The notes under the pieces: generated by a model
What the model saw: only the letters and a program-made list of their open reading frames with translations
Told to the model about the DNA's origin: nothing
Database searches by the model: none
From: Parus major
Lineage: Eukaryota; Chordata; Aves; Passeriformes; Paridae
Reading direction: 5' to 3'
Assembly (NCBI RefSeq): GCF_001522545.3
Contig: NC_031770.1
Location: forward strand, 108,255,664-108,319,663
DNA: 64,000 nucleotides
Shown here: positions 1 through 12,400 of the stretch, piece by piece
How positions within the stretch are numbered: the stretch's first letter is position 1
Layout: every line of letters begins with the position of its first letter
Made by a program: the position numbers and the translations under genes

Positions 1-2134
1 GGGCTGTGTAATAAGCAGTTCAGGAAAATATATGGACTGGTTTCTTGTCTCTCACAAATCTGGGACCTAAGTGAACTTAGGGTTCATTATTCCATAATGA
101 ATAATGGTCCCATTCCAGAATGACTGATTCTAGACAACTGTCCTGGGTTAATACAGATACAATGCTTTCATTTCTGAATCTGGTTGTTTACCACATATTT
201 CTCCTCTGCATTGCCTGGCCTGCCACTGACATACTTGAATTGTGCATTAATTCTTGTGCTCATTCCATGGGTATAACGTGTGAGTCTGGCACACATTGGT
301 CAGGGTCTAGGTGGACAAAATAAAAATAAGTGTTCTTGAGAGTCTAATACTGAAATCTTACAGAGGTTGTTAGTCACCCCATGAATGCACATGGACTGAT
401 TCTTTTACCATATCTTTCTATTTTAGCATCTGTAATGTCACAAAATCAGCTTTTCCTGTGGTTTTCCAATTACTTCCTTTATTTGTCCAAGGTGGAAATA
501 ACACAATAGAGGGCTTAGCTGCGAAGTGAAAGTATTTCTACACTCAGTATTACATACAGAAAGTACAAAGGGCATTTGGAAACTGAATTCTAAAATTTTT
601 TAGAGGTAGCCTGAACGGAGCCCTGCAGATAAACCAATTCAGCCACATGCTACCTCAGCCTCCCACGTAACATAATCTCTTCATAAATTTGGTGTGTTCC
701 TTCATGAAAGGGATTAGGTTTCATGACATAACTACTCCTATGAGAAGGCTGCTTCAAACCCTCACTCTTCTGACAGTTTAAAACTCTTTTCTAATGTCCA
801 TCTGAAATTTATTCATGGACAGTTAGTACCCATTTGTCCTCATGCCAAAATTGTCCTGTAGTTTAAATAGTCATATCAACTTTCTGCTTCTGTTTTGATA
901 CTTAAAACAAGCCTCTCCTCCCATGTATGAGGTTCCACATTCCTCAGATGAGCCCAGTGCTCTTCTCTGCACCACCCTGATTTCCAGTTCATCTTTCTTG
1001 ATCACAGGTGACCTGAATTGTAACTATTATTCCTGAAGTAATTAGTTTTGTACCTGTGCAATGGTTGTCACCAAACCTACAGTTTCCAATTTGGCTCACC
1101 CAGTGAAGACATGTCATTGAGGTTCTGATTTTAGCCAGGCTGGTTTGTGTAATGAATACAATTCCCAGTATGCTTCCACAGTGCTTTCAGCTCCATCTAG
1201 ACAAGAACCAGGCTTAAAAACTGTAATAAAAACCTTCTTCCATCAAGTTCTTATCCACCTATATTAGAATTTGAGTGTCTTTGAATTGGTGGAATACAAA
1301 TTGCATATTTACATCTGAGCTGTTTAAAGGTTGTGGCTCAGGGACACAGGCAAATTATTGTGTTTTTGCAAGCTGCCATGTGGCAGCTGACCTGCCAGAG
1401 TTGGCTGTGTTTGTTGCAAACGTGATGTAATGCAACACAGAGGCTGATGCTATGCTGCAGATGCTGTTGGATGCTGTGGATGAGGATTGGAAGTCATCTC
1501 CATAAAATTACTAACTTTAATAAGCTCCAGGCTAAGACACTCAGATTTAGTGCTGACATGCATTCAAGCTTCTGTTAAGGGCAGTGTGTGTCTGGACAAA
1601 CATGAAGGGATGGAATGGAGAATGTTTTCAGCTGGACCTTTGTCTCTGAGGCAAGAGGGCTGTCCATAGAGAGAAGGGGTCACTTGAAAATAACATTTTA
1701 TGCCACTTATCTTCAGCCAGCCTGGGTTACAATCTGCCCCATAACTTGGAACAATGCAAGAGCTGATATGCCTTCATGTGTTTTTGATGAAGCTGAGCCT
1801 GATATATAGATCAAGGGTCATCTGCAGTAATAACTTTTGCAAGTATTTTCAATGCATGCTGTAGTGTAGTGAGTGCAAGAAAAGAACAGTGCTTGTTTCT
1901 CCTGCTTCTTGAGACCAAAGAATGAGAATTGCTCACTGACTATGTGGTTCCTGGTGCAGGGTACTGGATGGAGGCTCTGGATAATTTAGGTAGCTGGGTG
2001 GAGGTGTCTGAGTTCCCACTGGAGTTAGAGGGCACAAAGTTGTTGTGGAAACACTGAAGTCCAGTAAGTTCTTCAGTTAGTAGTAAATAGATGTAAGTAT
2101 TGTGTGATTCGGTTTCTTAGTGCCACCTGAGGTA
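1..2134. other. unique noncoding DNA, no gene seen
   Basis: No repeat family or exon is recognisable by eye. Reading frames are at most about 70 codons and look random. Near 1371-1388 there is a perfect inverted repeat with an E-box-like half (CAGCTG), and near 1444-1482 the unit GATGCTNTG recurs three times; both are listed separately. The composition is moderately AT-rich and CpG-poor, as expected for bird intergenic or intronic DNA. Exons below about 100 bases could be missed. Confidence 0.6.
1371..1388. repeat. perfect 8-bp inverted repeat (palindrome)
   Basis: AGCTGCCA at 1371-1378 and TGGCAGCT at 1381-1388 are exact reverse complements separated by TG. The arms carry the E-box core CAGCTG on both sides. 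It could be a binding site for a dimeric factor or chance; nothing else in the sequence decides. Confidence 0.5.
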
Positions 2135-2206
2135 TCCTGTCCATGGCAGGGGGTTGGAAATAGATTTAGGGCCCCTTCCAACCCAAACCATTTTATGATT
2201 CTCTGA
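2135..2206 (+). mobile_element. CR1 LINE, 3'-terminal fragment
   Basis: This is a short piece of the CR1 3' end in sense orientation. It begins near CCTGTCCATGGCAGGGGG, runs through CCCCTTCCAACCCAAACC, and ends with TTTTATGATTCTCTGA, the degenerate CR1 terminal octamer. Only about 70 bases remain, so it is severely 5'-truncated. CR1 spreads by target-primed reverse transcription starting at the RNA 3' end, which explains why only the tail is kept. It has no coding capacity. Confidence 0.9.
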
Positions 2207-5200
2207 AATATCTCAGCAGTGCCTTCCTAATGTCCTGCAGAACCCAAGCCCCTGTGTGTTTTTCTTGTTTAGCCAGTCCATTTCACAACTGTGAAAATAG
2301 GTCATTACCCATAATGTGATCCTGTGACCATTTCTCAGGTGTTTGTATTTATCTTCACTTCAGAATTAGTGTCACCCTGTGGATTTATTCAGTGATCAGC
2401 ACAAGCAGGCTTCTGTGAGCGGGACCTTCCCTGGGGTTTTGGAGTAAACCCCAGGAAGGAGGATTGTCTGGAATGAGAGCTCAATGCTTCTCTCCATGTC
2501 TGGAAGGATCATGCTCTAGCAATTCCCCTGTCAATAGTGCTACTAAACAAGCCCATATTCTGTTTTAAGCAGTAGAGATCCTGGCTGCTTCCAGAGTTTC
2601 CAGCAATTCACATCAGCTTGCACCAAATAATAAGGGTTTTTGTCCCTCAGAATAATTTCTAAGCAGGTGCTGTGGGCAAACTTTCTTTTTCTTTTCTGTC
2701 CTTTGAAAGAGTCATCCAAAGCCTCTAATCAAAGCCACAGGTCAGAGTTGAGAAATGGTTTATAGTTGCAATTTTTTTCCCTATGTGCTTCAAATAAAGA
2801 AAAAAGCAAATTCATGAAAAATGCTCTTCTACCTTCCCACCCCTTTCTAAGAATTCTTTTGTCATTTTCAAAATGGGTTGATTTGATTTCCTTGAAATAT
2901 TGCAACACACATACAAAAATTGCTCCCCAGCTGAGAAGTTTTTATATCAAATTTCATCCCTTCTGCTGTTCCTTTATTTTTTTCTTCAGGAAAAGTTACA
3001 AACCCATGAAAACAGGAGGGTTTATAATGAAAGTGCTGGCAGGACCTTAGTGTAGCATTTCCAGATGTGCTGGTGCAATTAAAGCTGGTCAAATACAGTT
3101 GGATAAAATCAGAAGTGACCCAAAGTCTTTGTCAATGCCTTGAACTGAACCTTTAGAGGGCTGAAACATTTTAGTTGAGTTTTTCTCTGTGTTTTGGAGG
3201 GGGCGACCATATCCCATTTTGAGAGGGAATTAAACATGAAGAACAATTTTTGAAACACAGCATTTCTGCCTCCAGTCTCAGGTAAAATGGGAAGTCCAGA
3301 GGCAACCAAGAACAAGGCTCTCCCTTCCTTCTCCCACATCATCAGTACTGAGGTAAGCAGTGCCTCAAACACCTCCAGACCTTGGAAACCTTCTAGCAGC
3401 TTTTAGCTGTGTAATTAGCCAAAGCAAAAAAAAAAATTGTGTTTGGATAATTTGATGGTTTGCCTCCAAAACTGGCTCTGGATTAAAGCTCTGCAGTGCA
3501 AGCTCATCTCACAACAACTGAAGGATCTTATTATGGCTTCAGATATGCGCAAACACACGTCCCACTTAAGGCTAGGGGAGTCCCAAGTGTGTATACACAG
3601 CAAGGCTGACTGATTTTTATATTTTCCTTGGTTTTTCACTTCCCTGTTTGAGTTTGGAGAGGAAATGGATAATAGGAAAAATCAATATCTTCCCAAAAGG
3701 TGATTTGGGGTTATTGCAGTGGATTTGCTGTTCAGCAGGGTGTGTGGACACACAGCACCAGGATTTGAGAGAGGCAAGAATAACAGGAAGCAGAGTTTCT
3801 CCTTTGGGAGAGAGGCACTGTCTCTCATATCAAGCTCTGAAGGAAGCCAGAAAACCAAACCAATTCATGTCAGAGGCTGGGAAGAGGCAAGGTATCTTCA
3901 AACCTGTAGCTGAAAACAGAGGAGGTTTCTCATACCATGAGAAACCATGAGTTTGTTTTTCCATGCTGTCCCCTTGATTTGAAGTTGGAAACCCCTGCAT
4001 AGGTTTCCTGCAGGACACTCCCTCCATGTCACATAATTTACTCAGAGAGGAAAGCAAATCCCAGCAGGGTTTGAGTTTTGTGAGCCCTGTGTGACATGCT
4101 TCTCTGGATATCCATTCTGAAGCCACTCTCTGCTCAGATAAAATTTCTTATTTTCTTCCCAGACCCAGCAGCCCCCTCTGCCATTATTGAATAGCTGTAT
4201 ATATTAAAAAACAAATTAGTAAGCTAAGAGCTCTCCAAGAACACCCAGGTGCTGAGGAAGTTGTATTTGTGCCTCCAGAGGTGGCACGTTTTTTTCCCCC
4301 TCAGGTGATACCTGATCTAGTGTTATGGTATTGTGTTAACTGAGCATCATCGTGCTCGGAAGAGCTACAGCTCAGATGAGACATAAATTTGAGACCCTGC
4401 TTGCCTGCAGTGAGCACTTTAACCAGGGAGAAATTTGTGGAAAGGCAGAAGGGATGATGAGGAATGGAGGGGAACAGGGATTTCACTTGCTGTTGGCTGC
4501 CCTTCACCAGGATTCATCCAGAAGGGATTTTTCCCCCCTTTTTTTACAAAAGAAATAGTGCTGCTCACCTTCACACTTAAAACCTGCCCTAAAAATAAAA
4601 TACTCTTGCTGCTTCTTTATTGTGATCATGAGGATATAAAAGGGAGTGAGAGCTGAAGACCATCAGACCTCTCCACTTCCCTGCATGAGAGAAATGTGAG
4701 AGCACAATTGATGTCTTAAAATCTCTTGTGGCAAATAGACAGAGGGACAGGCTCTGGTATGTCCTGAGTCTGTCCATCACAGATACATGGCACTAAATCC
4801 ATCTCCGCCTCTCCAAAGATGCCCACTTGGCAGCCTCAGTGCCAGGGAGGGTTTGTTTTTGCTAGAAGCTGACAAAGATTTTGAATACCTCTAGATATGT
4901 GAAAAGCTCACGAATCTTCCAGGATTTACTTCAGGGCAGCATTTATCAAACCAAGGAGAAAGCTGTATCCTTGGATCCCTGCCATTTTAAAGCTCTGAAG
5001 ATTATTTCTGGTTACTGAAGTTTGACCTCTGCATTTTAAGTTGGGGCCTGCACTCCCTGGCCTAAATCTAAACCAGTCTGTGGCATAGCTGTGGTTTTCT
5101 TCCAGGGTCAGCAATGGCTTAAATCCATGCCCAGCTCAGTAAATTGGAAATGGCAGAAGAAGATTCCAGGGTGGTGGCCTGAGAGGAAGATGAATACATC

Positions 5201-8104
5201 AGTTCCAGATAATTACTGCTCTTTTAAAAAAACTTGGGATGTCTTGAACCTGTTTCTTATGTATTCATGTATTTCATGTGTTAAGCTGGAGATAAGGCTA
5301 CATAATTAAAATGGTTCCCTTCGGCTTTAAAAATCTGTGAAAGGTTTGCAAAACTGTTTGGCTCTGAAGAACATCCTGTAAATCTCAGGAGAAAAATATT
5401 GCAGCATAGAAAACCAGTTGTGTTTATTCAGGATATAATGAATGGACAGAACAAATACTTTGCAGAATAAGCCCCAAACCCTACATTTGGGTAGCATTGC
5501 ATACTCTATTTAAAATACATTTATTTTTAATTTTTTTTCCCTTGCCATATTCATCTGGGTTGTATTACAGTAAAGAAATTAATAGCAAAGGTTAGCAAAC
5601 TGGTCATCTGTCCACTCCCAAACTCAAACTAGGATTGACTTCAAACTTTCTAGCAATTACAAGCCTGATTCAGGATTCAGGTCATTAATGAACACATTGT
5701 ACAGAGCCAGATCAGATACTTAAGCAAAACTACTGGATATTTTTTCCACTTTGACAGTTACTAACTGCTTTGTGATTATGAACAGCAGCAGAACCACTTT
5801 AGTGTAGTTCTGTTCATGTTTCTTTAGGTTATACATGAGAAACTCAGATGAAGCAATGCCAAAAAATTATCAGACTGGATATGACACACAGATATTTAAT
5901 TTGTCTTGATTTGTTCTTTCAAATTCTTCCCAGGTATGCTTTGTAATTTTATATGAATTTCCAAATTGAGATACTACTATTCTTAGGCCTCGTTCTAATG
6001 AAGAAAAAATATTGAAGATTTCAGGAGTTGTCCTAGGATTTTATGCTAAGCTCAACTCAAGTGTCAAAGACTTCTTTTTCCCCCTATTTTCAGAGACAGG
6101 CACTGAATTTGATCTAATTGTCTATAAGCCCACTCATGTTTCAAGAGTTATTGGAGAAAATGCCTAATAGCTGTCATCTCACACTTTGCTGCTCTTGAAC
6201 TTTCCAGAATGAACTAGTAAAACTGCCATTTTTATCTGTGCTTCTGAATTTCATTTCCTGGGGCTCAAATCCAAAATTAATACCTATATAGTAAAATAAC
6301 AATAGAAACAGCAGATAGCTTTGCCAATGCTTTCTGCTTTTCCTGTTCTTTATATATTTTAGTAGATTACTATACTAATAGTGCTTCGCTAAGTGAAAAA
6401 GTAGTGTCATCAAATAATGTTCTGATTTGTTCCTTCTCACAGGAAGAGATGAAGCCTAGAATAGGTTTCCAAAGTGCCTGAGTCCTACGCCTGCATTTTC
6501 TCCCAAAATAGTTGTATTGAGCTGTTTTATTTGAGGCAAAAGTGCTCCACATTAAGTTAATGGCCCTTGCTGAAGTCAGCTGCATCATCAGCAATGCTGG
6601 GTGCATCCAAAGCCTTGACTCTTGATTTTGGTTGTTTTATACCTGTATAAAAGGTACATACAGATGTACCATGTGAAAAATACAGATTTATGCCTTTTTA
6701 CTTCTCTTGACTCATGACATTTGTGTCTGTGATCCATTTTCTACAGGCAAGATAAGGCAACCACCCTGTTTTATAGTTAAGGGAATGTAGCAGTAGGGGC
6801 GTGACCAGAGTGTGCCTGTTAATCCCAGGGTCAGAATGACCTCTGGCAGTGTTTAGGTTACAGAGATGAACCCTCAGTGCTGTTAGTTCAGCAGAAGTAA
6901 AAGTGGATCCAGGGTTTTGCTGTTGCAAAAAGATGGGAAAATGTCACAGATCTTGATCTTTATTTTTATCTAAGCCAAGGATGTTGTCCCAAGCTGTATT
7001 TTGGACTTGGAGCATCATCTTTTCTGGCCAAAGGACTCCTGGGATGTCTTCTTTCTTCAGTGCTCCACAGAACTCTCCCTTGGACTGAAAAAAAGTGCAG
7101 AACAGTTTTATTCTGGCACAATTCACTTCCAGGCCTTGAGACTGACAGGTATGAAAATATGAGTTAATGCTTATCAGATGCACATCTGGAATCACAACAG
7201 AAAACTCCAGAGGTAAAGACACCCCAAGTCATCTAAAGCCAGGTCTTAACTTCCTAGGATGCCAAGCATCTTTACAACAGGCAAAGTATCTGATAGCTTC
7301 TGATGCTTCAGAAGTCTGGATGTGAACTGAACCAGCTCCTGCTGCTCTGGTTTGTTTTATCTGAGAGCTCCATTTCCCAGTTCTCCTAAAGCAGCACAAA
7401 AATGGGGAACAAATGGACATCTCACTGTGGTGAGATGACTGTAAGTTCAGAGAGAAGTGAACTGGATGGATGGACTGCAAAGTTGGTGGGAAAACTGGAC
7501 CACTGAGCTTGTGGAACAATGGTCATCAGCAGGATGTGCAGGATGTGCAGATGGTGACCAGTTGCTGACACTTTTCTTCTGGGGTCAGTAGTGGGACAGA
7601 TAGTGCTGAACATTGTCCTTAATGGCTTTTCATGGGGCAGGGAGCACCTCAGCAAGGTCATGGATAACACTGAAATGGGGAAAATGACTGGAAAGTAGAA
7701 GGTAGGGATGACATTCAGTTGGAATCGACCTAAGGGAATTTTTAGATATGGAATTTATTGTTTTATGAGAGTTTGGCCCCAAATATAGATTGAAACTGGG
7801 AGATAACAACATATTTGTTTTGCATTGTCCCTTTCCTGTGGAAATCCTGAGGAATAGCTCTGCATAAACGATCTTCAGGATTTTGCTTGATTATTTCTGC
7901 ACTGAGCCCAAATATTTGTGCTTGTGAGGAATTTATCAGTAGGAGTCATGGGCTTCTGGAAATGAGAAAGGAAGATGGAATGACAGAGTCTGCTGACAAA
8001 AGAACAGAGTTTCTTAACATTCCAATGCAAAGATTAATCTGGAAACAAGTGCAGTTCATCTTTTCTACTCCTGCTGGAAAAAGTTTTCCACTGAAGTGAA
8101 GATA
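2207..8104. other. unique noncoding DNA, no gene seen
   Basis: This is nearly 6 kb with no CR1, LTR or SINE that I can recognise. Reading frames stay at or below about 100 codons, overlap on both strands, and show no domain. A small direct duplication (GGATGTGCA twice) lies near 7531-7548. The AT-rich stretch at 5500-6400 has short A and T runs only. I see no promoter, CpG island or exon with convincing splice sites. Confidence 0.55.
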
Positions 8105-8132
8105 AATTAATTAATAATTAATTAATTAATTT
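8105..8132. repeat. (TTAA)n microsatellite
   Basis: A run of ATTAATTA units with one interruption (AATAATT) covers about 28 bases. It is self-complementary, so it can form a hairpin or cruciform. A second array with the same unit occurs at 43147-43173. Confidence 0.9.
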
Positions 8133-9244
8133 TCCAGATTTTAATAGCTTCTAAGGTAGGGACATTAGTGACCAGAACAAGGCAATAAAAATAGTAAGAA
8201 GTTATGATAAAAACATTGATGTTTGTGAAGGCAATCAATTTTTTTTAACATGAGTGAAGAATTTAATACTTGTATATGGAGCCACAGCACATGGGGATTG
8301 TAAATATGGAGGGTGGGATTTTCAGCACAAGTCTCACCTGAAATACAGTTGGAAGACCTACCTCCTGTTGACTGAGGAGCAGCTCCTCATATTCCCCACC
8401 CCACCAACCCAGACTGGATTCAATCTTGCCCATTAACTCAGCAACTACTTTGCTGCAGGTGAAACGTGATGAAGCTTGAGTTTCAAATGGTTTCAAGGTG
8501 CTGGTGATTTTTACAAACTGCACAAACACATTTTAGTGGTTAAAGGACGTGTTTATTCCTTGCATTATTGGTCTGATTAAAACAGTTCCTCTTGCAAGTG
8601 TGTAAAAGGTGGCTTTAAAACAGTGCCTGAACACCTGCAGGACAAGAGCCAGTCAGGTTGTTTTCTGCCACCTTTTCTCAGCCTGTTGAGCAAAGCCAGG
8701 CTCTGTGTACGTGTGTTACAATCCTTAGGGATGCATTAGTCAAGATAAATATGACTAAACACGACTCCTGAGCTGACTGACTTTCATGGCCTTCCTTTAT
8801 GGTGCTTCTTTCATGCTTCCCCTCTTTAAATTCTGAAATCTCTATTTTAAATTTTGTGGAAAATATTTTTTGTATTTCTGAAAGTAAATAGAGAAGAAGT
8901 GGAAATAAAGAGGGGAATTGTTTTGTTTGTGTGCAATTTGGGCTTAGCAAGGAGGCTATCATGCAAAAGTGAAAAGAGGATATAATCTAGGGCCAAATGA
9001 AGAGATGGAGAACAGATTAGTACAAGGATTTTAGATATGGAAAACACTGAGTTTGAGATCAGTGAGATCTGACATGAAGACAGGATAGGAATGAACATTT
9101 AGGTGTAAAAATCCCCCAAACCAGATATATAGGTAGAGGAACCAAGAAGAGAAATTCAGAACCTTATTGATTGAGATGATTCAGGGCATCCCAGGAACAT
9201 GGATGAGCAGAGGGATGACTGTGAATACACAGCTGGTGTACCTC

Positions 9245-9439
9245 CCACAGGAGGTGAGGGCCTGGCACAGGTTGCCCAGAGAAGCTGTGGCTGCCCAATC
9301 CCTGGAAGTGTCCAAGGCCAGGCTGGATTGGGCTTGGAGCAACCTGGGATAGTGGAAGATGTCCCTGTCCATGGCAGGGGTATTTTAACAAGATGACTTT
9401 TAAGGTCCCTCCCAACCCAAGCATTTCATTCTATGACTG
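9245..9439 (+). mobile_element. CR1 LINE, 3'-terminal fragment
   Basis: This is a sense-orientation CR1 tail. It starts at about GAGGTGAGGGCCTGGCACAGG and contains GTTGCCCAGAGAAGCTGTGG, the segment near CTGGAAGTGTCCAAGGCCAGG, and TGTCCCTGTCCATGGCAGGG. It ends at CATTTCATTCTATGACTGA. Several short reading frames here on both strands are simply translations of this repeat. It is moderately diverged and truncated at the 5' end. Confidence 0.93.
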
Positions 9440-12400
9440 AAAATGTGACCAAGATCCCTGAAAGGAATTAGGAATGGCTTGAGCCTGAGGCATAAACTGT
9501 TGAGAGTGTAGACTGGGACTGTGTACAGGAGATGTGTGGATGAAGTACCCAGGCATGTGAAAGGGGAAGGCTTGTCTGTGCCAGGGAGGATACAGGTCTG
9601 CTGAGGGTGTTGAGGGTCATGAATCCATCTGAGAACATTATGATTTCATGTGAGTTCACATTGTTATGGCTGGAGATTCTTGGCCTTCAGAGGTCTCTCA
9701 GGGCTGCTCATGACAAACATTGAGACAGCCTGACCGTGATCCTGGAATTCATTTCATCTGTTTAGCCCTACAGTGGGAATGTTGGCATCTGAGCCAAGTT
9801 CTCACTGCAGCCCTGGGAGATAAAATAGATGCTTGAAAGGCATAATCTCATCTAAAGTTACCCTTCAGCCACTGTAATTCTTTCTGCTTGTTAGGTGGAG
9901 ATTTTTTTGTGGTTTTTGCTATCAGCTGTTCCTGCAGTCCACAAGTATGGTTCCAGAAAGCTTCCAACATACCAACATGTCCAGATGACACCATATGTCA
10001 TATTTCTGGCTTTTATCTACCTGATAAATAGCTTTGAGAATTACAGACAGCAGCTTTCTGTGTTGAAAAGCTCCCCAAAACCTGAAGTCACAAATCCTAT
10101 CAGAATGCGTTTAAGTCCAGTTTAAAAATGCGAATAAAACCAGTTAGTGATGGTGAACTGATCTGGATTCCTAGCTGACCTCTTCAAAAGGTCTCTTTTC
10201 AACTATGTAGTTGAAATGCTTCCTGCCAACAGATAAACATTATAAAATTTCGACCTGGAAAAAGTATAAAACAAGCTGAGTCCACGACAATTGCTCAGGT
10301 GCTGACAACCCTTTTGATGTAGAAATCTTCTGTTCTGCCTCCATCAACTGCATCACCCTGTAGGTACTGGATTGCACAACATTGGCCTTTATCCTGGAAA
10401 AAATTAACAGTCTGGTCTTTATAAATCTTTGATGAAAGACCAGGGCTGGCACCACAGAATGCTGTGGAGTTACCAATTATGTCCACAGTGTCCATTAAGT
10501 TACTCTGTGAGTTCACATTGCATTAAGTAAACGTGTTATAGGATTGTGTGCTGTCATATACATTCTATGATGGTTTTAGGAATGAGATTTTGGCTGTTGT
10601 GTGAGGGACAAGTTTTAGGCTATCAATTAATAATACATTACAAAGGGAATAATAAATGCATATTAGCTCTTTGATCTGTGAAACAGTTGCATAATTGTGT
10701 CTGGCCCAAAAGTCTTTGGAATATTCTAACTGTGCAACACATCTAGGGATGTCAGGGTTGCAAAACTACAGAATGTGGTGACAAGCAGAAGTACCAGGTA
10801 GGGCAAAACACCATGGGAATGTGCATTTGTATTCCCAAAGTTACTAAAAGATACCAACAAGATCTAGAAACTCAAACAGCATGAGGCAGGTCATGGTTCA
10901 GTGCTCAGCCTACTGGTTCACTCTCAGATTTGTGTCCAAAACATCAAACCAAAGAATTTTTCAGCTCATCCTGCCAGGGCAGCTTTCCTCCTCTTCCCAG
11001 CACAACAGAAAGCCAGCAATATCAGCAGTGAAGCCAGAAGGATCTGCTGCAGCACCTTTTGCTGCTGGAACCTCTCGCTCTGCTCAGCGTGTCTCGCCTG
11101 CCTGTGCAGAATCCCGTAGCCGAGGGCTGACTGGAAACACATGGCACAATCCCACGTACACATGAATTAAACACAAGAGTAAAGAGCACAAATAAGGCCA
11201 GGCTGTCTGTCTTATCCACTTGCATACTTTTCACTTAGAAACTTGATGAAAGCCTCCCCAAATTTGCAGTCAGAGCAGAGGTGATGCTTGGAGTTTGTGA
11301 ATGCATGGAAAGGGAGACTCCTGACACAGAGGTCTGCTAGGAAGAAACCAGACAGAAAAAGAAGTTGACTCTTGAGTCCCCCATATTTCATCTCATTCAG
11401 GCTAGCAACTGCTCCCCATGTCCCTGAATGTTCCCTGTTAGTCTCTTGCATAAGGTTGTATTATTTGGGGCAAAGACTGTGTTTCTGTTCAGTTTTCACA
11501 CAACTCTAATTGTAATAGCTTTCTCATTGTAACTGTGGGTGTGAGGCTGCTAAGAACAGTAACAATATTACCAGTAGTAATAATTATCCTATTTTTCAAG
11601 TCTAAGCTTTAAACTTGGACTCATCTGGGTTCAGCTTTTACTTATGGGTGTTCAGTTATTTTTTAAAAAAATAATTCCGAAGTAGCCCTTTTCCTACTTG
11701 CTCCACACAGACAAATCACTTGGTCAGACAAACTGCTTCATCAATTCCAAGAAGAAACCAATGTCCAGTGAACTTATTATAGGTGTAAACACTATTCCCA
11801 CGATGAATTCATGGTGATGGGCAAGCTTGAAATTTTTTTCGTTTTTGTATTGACAACTTGGAGGAGACCATAGAAAACATAATTTTCATCAGATTCCAGT
11901 GCCTCCAGCATCTGCAGAAAAGCTCATCTGGACAAGCTGCAAAAAGGAAAAGGGTGTGGGGAAAGGAAATAATAATTGCCTCAGCTATCAATGTCTCTAC
12001 CATTTGCGTGCTGGAGCCGCTCCAAATAACTTTGCCTGCTTTGGAAGTCGCTGTTTACTCCAGTTGCTTTGTACTGGGCTAACGGCTCCAATAAATTCCG
12101 TGCTATTCCTATGGCTCAGGGTGGCTGTCATCTGAGTTTATGAATGTGAGATTTGTTTGGCTCTACCCCCTCCATGAGTGATTTGGGTTAGAAAGTGTGA
12201 TTATATTTGGGCAGAGGGAGAGAGATGCTGCGAGAAGGCAAACTGAACAGACATTGTGAATATTTATTTTTTTTAGATGGAAGGCAGTTGTATTTATGTG
12301 CAGTTGTAAAACAGAAAAGATATTGGTTTCTGCTGCAGGAATTATATACTAACTCCAAAAAATGTACACAGTGAGAGCTTATAATAGAAACTTATTCCAG

